From assembly GCA_024511395.1 (NCBI GenBank), contig JANELJ010000051.1:1-9862 (forward strand): 9,862 bases of DNA. Direction: 5' to 3'. Shown here in pieces: positions 1 through 6,981 of the stretch (its first letter is position 1; the number at the start of each line of letters is the position of its first letter). The notes under the pieces are model-generated. The model ran no database searches. It saw only the letters and a program-made list of their open reading frames with translations, and had not been told where the DNA came from. Origin of the DNA: Gammaproteobacteria bacterium. Its GTDB lineage: Bacteria; Pseudomonadota; Gammaproteobacteria; GRL18. Both the position numbers and the translations under genes were made by a program.

Positions 1-139
1 TTTTCATTTGAACCCTTTTTGTTGATAAATAATTGCCTGAATAACAACTATTTGATCATCAAATTGGCTTCATTTCAACTCCTAAAGATCATACCTATGA
101 GCTTATTTAAGCTGTTTGGGTCTAATAACAGACAACAAT
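1..139. other. Non-coding stretch downstream of the dehydrogenase gene
   Basis: AT-rich sequence after the stop codon of the short-chain dehydrogenase. I see no convincing gene. The short plus-strand reading frames here run into the antisense of the dehydrogenase and look like chance. At 100-113 there is a small inverted repeat, AGCTTA-TT-TAAGCT. It has no following T run on either strand, so I do not call it a terminator. Confidence 0.5.
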
Positions 140-931
140 TCAGGATACATATTTCTTTGCAGCTTTATTCTGTCCGCGAGTTGCCTTGTCCACCAGCCCC
201 GGCAGAATAGCATTAATGCGGACAAACAAAGATTCAGGAAAGCCCAGATAACGTTCTTTATCCTGTTTAATTACAGAACGCACAATCTGCCTGGCCACAT
301 CTTTCGGTGCATCCATATTCATTTTTACTTCTTCGGCCATTTTATAAACGGCTCCGGAATTAAGCACTGTTTTAACGGCTCTGGGTGCCACATAAGTTAC
401 CTTAACCGCTGTATCGGCCAGTTCACGTCTCAATGCCTGGGAAAAACCGCGCATGGCAAACTTACTGGTTGAATAAGTAGTAAACCAAGCAAATCCAATA
501 GAACCGAAGGTGGAACCAACATTCACAATATGACCTTTTTTCTGCTCCAACATATAGGGCAGGACTTTTTTGGTTAACTGCATCGGGGCAATCACATTAG
601 TTTGAAAGACCGCCTCAATTCGTTCATCGCTTTGATCAACAAAGGCGGTAAAATCCATAATGCCCGCCGTATTAATCAGGATATCATAACCGCCAAAGGC
701 TTCACGCATCTGATCCACAATTTTCTGACGCCCATCAGCATCAGTAATGTCTGCAGCAATAGCTCTTATACCACCACCTCCAAGCTTCTTCTGTAACTGC
801 TCCAGCTTTTCCTTTGAACGTCCTACCAGACCCAGCTGCGCGCCTTCAGCCAGCAGGAGTTTGGCAATTTCACCACCTATGCCGCCGGTTGCTCCAGTCA
901 GAATAATGCGTTGTTGTTTTAACTTGCTCAT
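140..931 (-). CDS. SDR family NAD(P)-dependent oxidoreductase
   Basis: A classical short-chain dehydrogenase/reductase of 263 residues, the usual size. It should interconvert a carbonyl and a hydroxyl using NAD(P)H in the cytoplasm. The Rossmann cofactor loop TGATGGIG is at residues 12-19. NTAG is at 87-90 in place of the common NNAG. The catalytic set is Asn112, Ser140, Tyr153 and Lys157 (YSTSK), followed by a PRAVKT segment at 183-188. Arg38 after the second strand (VGRS) suggests a preference for NADP, which is inference. The ATG at 931 follows a GGAAG ribosome binding site about seven bases away. It is the last gene of the five-gene block but sits 118 bases behind the TPR gene, with a hairpin between, so it may be partly uncoupled. 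The substrate cannot be read from sequence; the neighbouring acyl-CoA synthetase hints at a lipid-derived compound. Confidence 0.93.
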   Translation of the reverse strand: MSKLKQQRIILTGATGGIGGEIAKLLLAEGAQLGLVGRSKEKLEQLQKKLGGGGIRAIAADITDADGRQKIVDQMREAFGGYDILINTAGIMDFTAFVDQSDERIEAVFQTNVIAPMQLTKKVLPYMLEQKKGHIVNVGSTFGSIGFAWFTTYSTSKFAMRGFSQALRRELADTAVKVTYVAPRAVKTVLNSGAVYKMAEEVKMNMDAPKDVARQIVRSVIKQDKERYLGFPESLFVRINAILPGLVDKATRGQNKAAKKYVS

Positions 932-952
932 TTTATACTTCCATAAAACAGT

Positions 953-985
953 AGAGGCAGAGCCATAGTGTATGACTCCGCCCCT
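953..985 (-). terminator. Hairpin between TPR and SDR genes, possible terminator or attenuator
   Basis: Arms 953-966 and 972-985 enclose a five-base loop. In minus-strand RNA all 14 positions pair, three of them as G-U wobbles. In plus-strand RNA those three become A-C mismatches, so the structure suits the direction in which the genes are read. A weak U-rich stretch (UGUUUUAU) begins about five bases past the stem. It lies about 65 bases after the TPR stop and just upstream of the SDR start. It may end or weaken transcription from upstream, or be a leader structure for the SDR gene. Confidence 0.4.
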
Positions 986-1049
986 TAATATACCAATTTA
1001 ATAAGTAAACTTCTTTATAAAAAATGTTCAACAATATTCAATAAATAAG

Positions 1050-1712
1050 TTACGACTTGTCTTTGATTTTTTCCAGTTTAGCTTTAATTTCAGCACGACG
1101 GCCTTTATCTGCAATCGGGCGGGCTGGACGATCCGGCGCATTTAAGGCCTTCTTCAGATATTTTCTGGCTTCATCATACTTACCTTCTTCAATCATAAAA
1201 TCACCATAAAAGTAATTAGGAACAATACCGTCAGGATTCATGGCCAGGGCTTTTTTCAGGTATTTTTCTGCCTGCTCATCATCTCCAAAACCTATCGGCC
1301 AGCCGGGCACCTGATAATATAAAGTGCCTAATGAGGTATAAACTGAACCATGCAGGGCATCAGGATTAATTTTTTCTGCCTGCAGTAATAATTCACGGGC
1401 TTTTTTAACTTTACCCAGAGCGCCCAGACCGCCGTTTTTACCTGCATCGGAACTGACTATAATGGCATTCCAGATCAGGGGTTCAGCTTTATCAGGGAAG
1501 GCTTTTACGGCTGCTTCTGCTTTGATGGTCAATTCTTCAAAGGCTTTTTCTGTTTTGGAATCATCGGTTTCATAGTTGGCAATGGCCCATTCTTTCTGTA
1601 ATTCATGAATGGTATCATCCAGGTTGGCGGCATACGCCACAGCATTGAATATCAGGGCAAAAAATGCTAGGGCTGTAATTTTTATGGTCAGTGTCAGTAG
1701 TGATTTAGTCAT
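1050..1712 (-). CDS. Exported TPR-repeat protein
   Basis: A protein of 220 residues with a clear Sec signal peptide: MTKS, a hydrophobic core at about 5-25, and a likely cut after AYA at residue 28. The mature part is helical. Two tetratricopeptide-like units are visible at about 124-157 (SLGTLYYQVPGW, then AEKYLKKALAMNP) and 161-194 (YFYGDFMIEEGKYDEARKYLKKAL). The earlier region (about 55-118) probably forms further degenerate repeats. There are no enzyme motifs, so it is likely a periplasmic scaffold or adaptor. The segment with YYQVPGWPIGFG recalls TPR proteins linked to TRAP transporters, but no transporter is visible. The ATG at 1712 has AAGGA about seven bases upstream. The gene begins about 50 bases after the diiron-type gene and is probably in the same transcript. 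Its partner is unknown. Confidence 0.85.
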   Translation of the reverse strand: MTKSLLTLTIKITALAFFALIFNAVAYAANLDDTIHELQKEWAIANYETDDSKTEKAFEELTIKAEAAVKAFPDKAEPLIWNAIIVSSDAGKNGGLGALGKVKKARELLLQAEKINPDALHGSVYTSLGTLYYQVPGWPIGFGDDEQAEKYLKKALAMNPDGIVPNYFYGDFMIEEGKYDEARKYLKKALNAPDRPARPIADKGRRAEIKAKLEKIKDKS

Positions 1713-1762
1713 TATTATTCCTTTATTAGTCCTTTAGTTTGTTCTGGTTTTATTATTAGAAA

Positions 1763-2416
1763 TTAATCTAATGGCAATGCTCTGAAAATATCACCATAGA
1801 GTTTGTAAAACATTTTAGCTGCATGGATAATAGCATTCTGGTCATCAGTATCCGTGACCTGATTCATGAGTTTTTCATAAAAACCCATGTGTTCAATATC
1901 CAGAGAACCGTGAGAGCTTAAATAACTGAAAGCTTTATCCGGTAAATTCAGGTTCTTTTTAATCTGCTCTACCGCATTGGCAGCCAGTGCAACACTTGTC
2001 CCCTCAAGTACCAGCACCATGCCAAAAAAGCTGACCGGGTTAATGCGGTTAATACTGTCATAGGCATAGGCCACCATCAGTTCGGCGGTATAATGAGGCT
2101 GACCGTTACGGACGGCTTCTGCATCCCCGCCTGTCTCAGCAATATCATTTAAAATCCATTCCTGGTGTCCCAGTTCTTCTTCAATGTATTCAGCAATGGC
2201 ATTACGCAGCCATTCTTTTGAATGAGGGATCCGTCCGCCGCAGGTCATTAACAGGGGCGTGGTATGTTTGACGTGATGATAGGCCTGAGTCAGAAAGGCC
2301 TGATAAGTTGCCAGGGATATATCCCCTTTACTGCCTCGCTGCAGGGCTTCAATTTGCTGTAACTGCTGCCGTTCCTGTTCAGTTTCTGTCATTAAGCAGT
2401 CAAAAAAATTGCTCAC
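1763..2416 (-). CDS. Heme-oxygenase-fold iron-containing redox enzyme (putative diiron oxidase)
   Basis: 217 residues, resembling the iron-containing redox enzyme/heme-oxygenase-like family (TenA, PqqC, CADD and UndA relatives). A full set of likely diiron ligands is visible: Glu76 and His84 (E-x7-H, in AEYIEEELGH), Glu138 (VLEGTS), and His169, Asp173, His176 (HGSLDIEH, H-x3-D-x2-H). This matches the pattern described for heme-oxygenase-like diiron oxidases, which activate oxygen to oxidise fatty acids, amino acids or cofactor precursors. The substrate is not predictable. The start is a GTG at 2416, supported by GGAG five bases upstream. The gene starts 18 bases after the acyl-CoA synthetase-like gene, so the two are almost certainly co-transcribed and may act on the same compound. 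No signal peptide; cytoplasmic. A different role in the same fold, such as cofactor binding, remains possible. Confidence 0.85.
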   Translation of the reverse strand: MSNFFDCLMTETEQERQQLQQIEALQRGSKGDISLATYQAFLTQAYHHVKHTTPLLMTCGGRIPHSKEWLRNAIAEYIEEELGHQEWILNDIAETGGDAEAVRNGQPHYTAELMVAYAYDSINRINPVSFFGMVLVLEGTSVALAANAVEQIKKNLNLPDKAFSYLSSHGSLDIEHMGFYEKLMNQVTDTDDQNAIIHAAKMFYKLYGDIFRALPLD

Positions 2417-2434
2417 TTTTACTCCATAATTTTA

Positions 2435-4024
2435 TCAGGCACTTTTATCAAGCACCTGGTGTTTATCATAACAGCGTTCAAGCTGTTTATTATAAATCTG
2501 ATATATCTGCTGCCGTCTGGGCCGACCGGTACCAGTTAATAATTCATTGTTAACCGTAAACGGTTCCTGTGCCACAATAAAATCTTTAATTCTGGCATAG
2601 TCCGGCAGCTGACTGTTTAACAACTCCAGAGCCTGGCGCAGGTTACTGATGCCCTGTTCAGAGCCATCTCTTAATACCACAATAGCCACTAAAAAAGGTC
2701 GGCCATGCCCATATACCACACATTGTGCTATGACGGGTATGGTTTCCAGTTCTTTCTCCAGCCACTCGGGAGAAATATTGCGGCCAAAGGAAGTATTGAT
2801 CACATTCTTTTTTCGGCCGGTGACATAAAGATAACAGTCTTCATCCAGTCTGCCGATATCACCGGTCGCATAAAAGTCATCACTATTGATGGCCGGTTGC
2901 CCTAGGTAACCGGAAAACAGTTGATGTTTAACCAGTATTTCACCATTGTCACTGATTTTTACGACATGGGTATCCAGTATTTTACCAACCGACCCCAGTC
3001 TGTGATAAGTCGGGTTATTTACCGCCACAACCGATGCGGCCTCTGATAAGCCGTAACCCTCAAAAACCGGGATCTTCAGCTGTTCAGCCAGATCCAGTAA
3101 CTGCCGGGATACCGGGGCACCGCCCATGGCAATAAAACGCAGTGAATCCGGCAGTTGAACGCCTGACTGTACCAGCTTGATTAATAATAATAAAAGCTGC
3201 GGAATAATAATAAAGGCCGTGGGCCGGTACTTTAAAATAACACGGATCAGTTTTTCATGATCAATCTGGCTGGAACCGGACAGCCCGGTACTCTGTGGCG
3301 ACAGTAAAATAATACTGGCTCCACAATATAAAGGCACATACAGCCCGCCAATATTTTCCAGCAGTGTTGATAAGGGCAATATGCATATGGAACGGTCATC
3401 AGCATTGGCCTCACTGGCCCGGCTCAGCGCCTCCACCTTGGTCATTATGGTGTCTTCTGACAATATCACACCTTTAGGGTGATCGGTGGTGCCTGAAGTG
3501 TAGGTAATTTTTACTATTTGCTGCTGACTCTCTTGCAGCTTACCATCCTGTTCCTGATGATTATCACTGACCATTGAATCAGTCGGTACATTCAAACGGT
3601 AAAAATCCAGTGTCTTACCAGCAATTTCAATGTTTTCATGACTCTGAATAAGACTCTTCAGAGTCTGAATAAGTTCCATATTCATTTCAGACTGATCAAG
3701 GATCAGATATTCAACTCCGGAATCGGTAATGGCGTGTTTAAGTTGTTCAAGGGAAAAGAATTTGGGTAGTGGAATTGAACACTGGTGATTAAATAACAGG
3801 CATAAGTCCAGTACAGCCCAGGCTGGATGGTTGTCCATAATAACAGCAAAGGTATGGCTGCTCTGGTGGGCATCAAAAGAACCTGGAAATCCCAGAGTAG
3901 AACAGGTTGTTTTTATTTCATCAAGCAGGCTCTGATAATCCAGCTGGCTGTCATCACCTTCTATAGCCAGCTTGTTCGGCTGCTGTATTGCGTATTCGCG
4001 GATTTTCTGTTCCAGTAGATTCAA
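2435..4024 (-). CDS. AMP-binding (acyl-CoA synthetase-like) enzyme
   Basis: A member of the adenylate-forming ANL superfamily, 529 residues, near full length. It should activate a carboxylic acid, probably a fatty acid, with ATP to an acyl-adenylate and then a thioester. Motifs in order: phosphate loop TYTSGTTDHPKG at 174-185 (Asp181 replaces the usual Gly), EGYGLSE at 322-328, YATGD at 385-389, hinge region GRKKN at 403-407. Near the C-terminus the A10 motif reads TGTGRPRR (497-504): the usual catalytic lysine is replaced by Arg501. The start is probably the TTG at 4024, which overlaps the upstream stop as TTGA and has AGGGAAAGG just before it; the next in-frame ATG would remove 62 residues. 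This overlap implies translational coupling to the hemolysin-family gene. Substrate unknown; the A10 change may weaken the adenylation step. Confidence 0.9.
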   Translation of the reverse strand: MNLLEQKIREYAIQQPNKLAIEGDDSQLDYQSLLDEIKTTCSTLGFPGSFDAHQSSHTFAVIMDNHPAWAVLDLCLLFNHQCSIPLPKFFSLEQLKHAITDSGVEYLILDQSEMNMELIQTLKSLIQSHENIEIAGKTLDFYRLNVPTDSMVSDNHQEQDGKLQESQQQIVKITYTSGTTDHPKGVILSEDTIMTKVEALSRASEANADDRSICILPLSTLLENIGGLYVPLYCGASIILLSPQSTGLSGSSQIDHEKLIRVILKYRPTAFIIIPQLLLLLIKLVQSGVQLPDSLRFIAMGGAPVSRQLLDLAEQLKIPVFEGYGLSEAASVVAVNNPTYHRLGSVGKILDTHVVKISDNGEILVKHQLFSGYLGQPAINSDDFYATGDIGRLDEDCYLYVTGRKKNVINTSFGRNISPEWLEKELETIPVIAQCVVYGHGRPFLVAIVVLRDGSEQGISNLRQALELLNSQLPDYARIKDFIVAQEPFTVNNELLTGTGRPRRQQIYQIYNKQLERCYDKHQVLDKSA

Positions 4025-4773
4025 GCAACCTTTCCCTGCTTTGTGCGTTTTGCCAGATCATCCCACCCCAGTTGACAGGCTTTTTCAAATAAGGGGATAA
4101 GCTTTTTATTGGCTGTATAAATATTCTGCTTCATAATTTCAAAGCCTTCTGCAATATCACCGGCCAGAACCATGGGTTTAAGATCATAATATTCCGACCC
4201 CCACTTGTCCATCATCTCTTCCGGCAGATACTCGCGACTGGCTTCAGTAATATGTTTTAAGGGAACATCCATACGTTTAAAAGCATTATAAACACCGGGA
4301 ACGGCCGTAAAAACAATATATTTAAAGCCTGCTGAATATAAAAAAGCGGTAATGGAAGCAATTAACCAGCGCATCTGACCGACATTGGCCGGTGCCAGAT
4401 TACCCACTTCAACCACGGAATCACGGGAAATAGTTTCACCGTACAGGTTTTCCAGTTCGCTTTCCAGATCATGCTTGAGATAATACTCGGAGAACAACGC
4501 CTCATCTGCGGCACAACGGACGCCGGCAACAGCCTTGATAAGGGTGTCATCGCCCGGCTGTTGCACATCAGCTTCAATAGTCAGCAGGTTTGGATAAAAA
4601 TGGTCCAGTTCGGCATTATAGTATTTTTTAAATACCTCACTGATAAAACTTTCCAGATGAGCCCGCTCCGACCGGCCTTCTTCAAAATAATATATTTCAG
4701 ACGCCTCGGTCTGCTTATTTTTTCTGTGATTGGCTAGTAAGGTAACGGTTTTATCTTTTAAGGCTTCGCTCAT
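4021..4773 (-). CDS. Thermostable-hemolysin family protein (GNAT/LuxI-like)
   Basis: 250 residues resembling the family annotated as thermostable hemolysin after a Vibrio protein. There is no signal peptide and no membrane segment, so a secreted pore-former is unlikely. The layout recalls acyl-homoserine-lactone synthases and GNAT acyltransferases: a strand ending in AVAGVRCA (81-88), then LFSEYYL, then VVEVGNLAP (120-128), resembling the G-x-x-R and W-E-x-S-R-F landmarks of LuxI proteins. A further strand-helix unit, AGFKYIVFTAV to NAFKRM, is at 148-168. I infer an acyltransferase-like enzyme using the product of the adjoining synthetase. I chose the ATG at 4773 because GGAG lies exactly eight bases upstream (4782-4785). 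An ATG at 4800 and a TTG at 4818 are in frame but lack ribosome binding sites. First gene of the five-gene block. Confidence 0.82.
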   Translation of the reverse strand: MSEALKDKTVTLLANHRKNKQTEASEIYYFEEGRSERAHLESFISEVFKKYYNAELDHFYPNLLTIEADVQQPGDDTLIKAVAGVRCAADEALFSEYYLKHDLESELENLYGETISRDSVVEVGNLAPANVGQMRWLIASITAFLYSAGFKYIVFTAVPGVYNAFKRMDVPLKHITEASREYLPEEMMDKWGSEYYDLKPMVLAGDIAEGFEIMKQNIYTANKKLIPLFEKACQLGWDDLAKRTKQGKVA

Positions 4774-4925
4774 AGCCTGAACTCCAGTGTATTTTTTCAT
4801 TGTGTTCAGTGTAACCAACGAACCTTAAAGAAATCTTAAGTTTCAAAAATTTATGTGATTTTGTTAAACAGTTCTCATAAAAAGAGCTTTTTCAATAAAT
4901 TATTTAGAATTAAAAGCTAACTGCT
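4774..4925 (-). promoter_or_regulatory. Leader and probable promoter region of the five-gene block
   Basis: AT-rich gap between the parE stop and the hemolysin-family start. It is the natural place for a promoter, but I found no well-spaced -35/-10 pair. The ribosome binding site GGAG at 4782-4785 fixes the downstream start. A short inverted repeat, CTTAA-N7-TTAAG, is present at about 4833-4849. Loosely spaced AGCTTTT/AAAAGCT arms just after parE could form a weak hairpin but give no clear terminator. Confidence 0.35.
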
Positions 4926-6812
4926 TCACACATTAGCCAGATCACCATTGGATTCCAGCCAGGCTTTTCGGTCTGCAGCCCGTTTTTTGGCCAGTAACAT
5001 GTCCATCATATGGTAGGTTTCATCATCCTGTTCCACGGTCAGGCATACCAGATGACGGGTGTCCGGTGCAATAGTAGTTTCTCTGAGCTGCATAGGATTC
5101 ATTTCCCCCAGTCCCTTAAAGCGCTGTACATTAACCTTACCGCAAATTTTTTCCGCTTCAATTCTGTCCAATACCCCTTTTTTCTCAGATTCGTCCAGGG
5201 CATAGAACACCTGTTTACCCACATCAATACGAAACAATGGGGGCATGGCAACATAAACATGACCGGCATCCACCAAGGCCTTAAAATGACGCACAAACAG
5301 GGCGCATAATAAAGTGGCAATATGAGCACCGTCGGAATCCGCATCCGCCAGAATACAGACTTTGCCGTAGCGCAGACCTTTTAAGTCCGAAGAGCCAGGT
5401 TCAACACCAATAGCCACGGAAATATCATGCACTTCATTTGAGGCCAGTACCTGGGAGGAATCCACCTCCCAGGTATTAAGGATCTTGCCGCGCAGAGGCA
5501 TAATGGCCTGAAAATCCCGATCCCGGGCCTGTTTGGCGGAACCTCCGGCAGAATCCCCTTCCACCAGAAACAGTTCAGTTTCATTAAAATCTGAAGAGGT
5601 ACAGTCTGCCAGCTTACCGGGCAGTGCCGGTCCCTGGGTAATTTTTTTACGCACCACCTTTTTACCAGCGCGAATTCGCTGATTGGCACGGCTAATCACC
5701 TGTTCTGCCAGACGTTCACCGTCCTCAGTATGCTGGTTCAGCCACAGTCCGAAGGCATCCTTAACCACCCACATAACAAAGGCAGCACACTCCCTGGATG
5801 ACAGACGCTCCTTGGTCTGACCGGAAAATAACGGGTCCTGCAACTTGACGGATAAAATATAGCAACAGCTGTCCCAGACATCATCAGGAGTAATTTTTAC
5901 CCCCCTGGGCAATAGATTTCTGAATTCGCAAAACTCACGAATGGCTTCCGTCAGACCGGTACGCAGACCGTTCACATGGGTTCCACCCTGCGGGGTGGGG
6001 ATAAGATTGGCATAACTTTCAGTAATCGGTGTACCATCTTCAGCCAGCCACAATAAGGCCCATTCAGCCTGTTCATTATTGCCCTCCATTTTTCCGGTAA
6101 ACGGAATGTCGGGAATCGTTTCTTTTTCTTCTATGGCATCAAGCAGGTAATCGGACAAACCGTTTTCATAATACCAGCGTTCCGTTTCTCCGCTGTTTTC
6201 ATCCTTAAAATTAATTTCCAGTCCCGGGCAAAGCACGGCTTTGGCCCGCAGGGCATGTTTTAATCGGGGCACAGAAAATTTTATGGAATCAAAATAGTTT
6301 TTGTCCGGCCAGAAACGTACCGTAGTGCCGGTATTTCGCTTACCCACATCACCAATAACGTCCAGCTCATGGGTTTTATCACCATGGGCAAAGGCCATAT
6401 AATATTCTTTGCCATTACGCCTTACCCATATTTCCAGTTTACCAGACAGGGCATTAACCACAGACACCCCGACTCCATGCAGGCCGCCGGAAAACTGGTA
6501 ATTATCATTGGAGAATTTACCACCGGCATGCAGGCGGGTCAGGATTAATTCTATACCAGGGATTTTTTCTTCCGGATGTATATCCACCGGCATACCACGA
6601 CCGTCATCTTTTACGGATAAAGAGCCGTCTTTATGCAGAATAACATCTATACGACGGGCAAAACCGGCCATGGCTTCATCCACACTATTGTCGATCACTT
6701 CCTGTGCCAGGTGGTTAGGACGCTCTGTTTGAGTGTACATGCCGGGGCGGCGCTGTACCGGTTCAAGGCCGTTTAGAACTTCAATATCCTGAGCATCATA
6801 GGAACTTGCCAT
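4926..6812 (-). CDS. parE: DNA topoisomerase IV subunit B
   Basis: ATPase subunit of topoisomerase IV, which with ParC unlinks daughter chromosomes and relaxes supercoils. 628 residues, about the length of the E. coli protein (630), and similar along its whole length. GHKL ATPase motifs: QEVIDNSVDEA (catalytic Glu38, Mg-binding Asn42), DDGRGMP from 69 (Asp70), and GGLHGVGVSVVN at 109-120. The QTK loop lysine is Lys334. The TOPRIM domain has EGDSAGG at 418-424 and the metal-binding DADSD at 490-494, followed by QRFKGLGEMNP at 563-573. It is ParE and not GyrB because it lacks the long insert of gammaproteobacterial GyrB and matches ParE features such as RRPGMYT and RPNHLAQE. The ATG at 6812 has a modest AAGG about 11 bases upstream. 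It is followed by the five-gene block and preceded by an inverted repeat. No damage seen. Confidence 0.98.
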   Translation of the reverse strand: MASSYDAQDIEVLNGLEPVQRRPGMYTQTERPNHLAQEVIDNSVDEAMAGFARRIDVILHKDGSLSVKDDGRGMPVDIHPEEKIPGIELILTRLHAGGKFSNDNYQFSGGLHGVGVSVVNALSGKLEIWVRRNGKEYYMAFAHGDKTHELDVIGDVGKRNTGTTVRFWPDKNYFDSIKFSVPRLKHALRAKAVLCPGLEINFKDENSGETERWYYENGLSDYLLDAIEEKETIPDIPFTGKMEGNNEQAEWALLWLAEDGTPITESYANLIPTPQGGTHVNGLRTGLTEAIREFCEFRNLLPRGVKITPDDVWDSCCYILSVKLQDPLFSGQTKERLSSRECAAFVMWVVKDAFGLWLNQHTEDGERLAEQVISRANQRIRAGKKVVRKKITQGPALPGKLADCTSSDFNETELFLVEGDSAGGSAKQARDRDFQAIMPLRGKILNTWEVDSSQVLASNEVHDISVAIGVEPGSSDLKGLRYGKVCILADADSDGAHIATLLCALFVRHFKALVDAGHVYVAMPPLFRIDVGKQVFYALDESEKKGVLDRIEAEKICGKVNVQRFKGLGEMNPMQLRETTIAPDTRHLVCLTVEQDDETYHMMDMLLAKKRAADRKAWLESNGDLANV

Positions 6813-6864
6813 ATAGAGTATTACCTTATTATCGTATGATTTTTAAAAGAAAAATGTGACTGTA

Positions 6865-6870
6865 ATTATA
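6865..6870 (-). promoter_or_regulatory. Candidate -10 box for parE (TATAAT)
   Basis: A perfect TATAAT on the minus strand about 53 bases upstream of the parE start. Seventeen bases upstream there is no good -35; that position falls on an arm of the inverted repeat at 6882-6913. A promoter here would therefore need an activator or be weak. The surroundings are very AT-rich, so a chance match is possible. Confidence 0.25.
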
Positions 6871-6881
6871 ATAATTCAATA

Positions 6882-6913
6882 TAATTCAGAGTACTCTAAG
6901 GTACTCTGAATTA
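6882..6913. repeat. Perfect 13-bp inverted repeat upstream of parE
   Basis: TAATTCAGAGTAC at 6882-6894 and its exact reverse complement at 6901-6913 flank a six-base spacer, TCTAAG. It lies about 70 bases after the DUF4202 stop and about 70 bases before parE. In RNA it would form a stable hairpin, but on the minus strand no U run follows. On the plus strand it is followed by a T-rich stretch, though no plus-strand gene precedes it. The adjacent candidate -10 box makes an operator plausible. ATAATTCA also occurs twice in direct orientation at 6871-6878 and 6881-6888, one helical turn apart. Confidence 0.7.
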
Positions 6914-6981
6914 ACATTTTTGTTTTCAGTACAATTACCAGAATAGTGAAGTTTAGCAAAATCGGGGAATAATGTAAGCTA

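Noticed and set aside
100..113. Short inverted repeat as a terminator of the dehydrogenase gene
   Set aside because: The stem is only six AT-rich pairs with a two-base loop and no T run follows on the transcribed strand.
116..472. Plus-strand open frame of 118 codons
   Set aside because: It is antisense to the well-supported dehydrogenase gene, has no recognisable domain, and its composition looks like a reversed coding strand.
4774..4818. Longer N-terminus for the hemolysin-family protein from TTG 4818 or ATG 4800
   Set aside because: Neither has a ribosome binding site, while the ATG at 4773 has GGAG at ideal spacing.
5010..5309. Plus-strand open frame inside parE
   Set aside because: It is antisense to the conserved TOPRIM region of ParE and shows no independent features.
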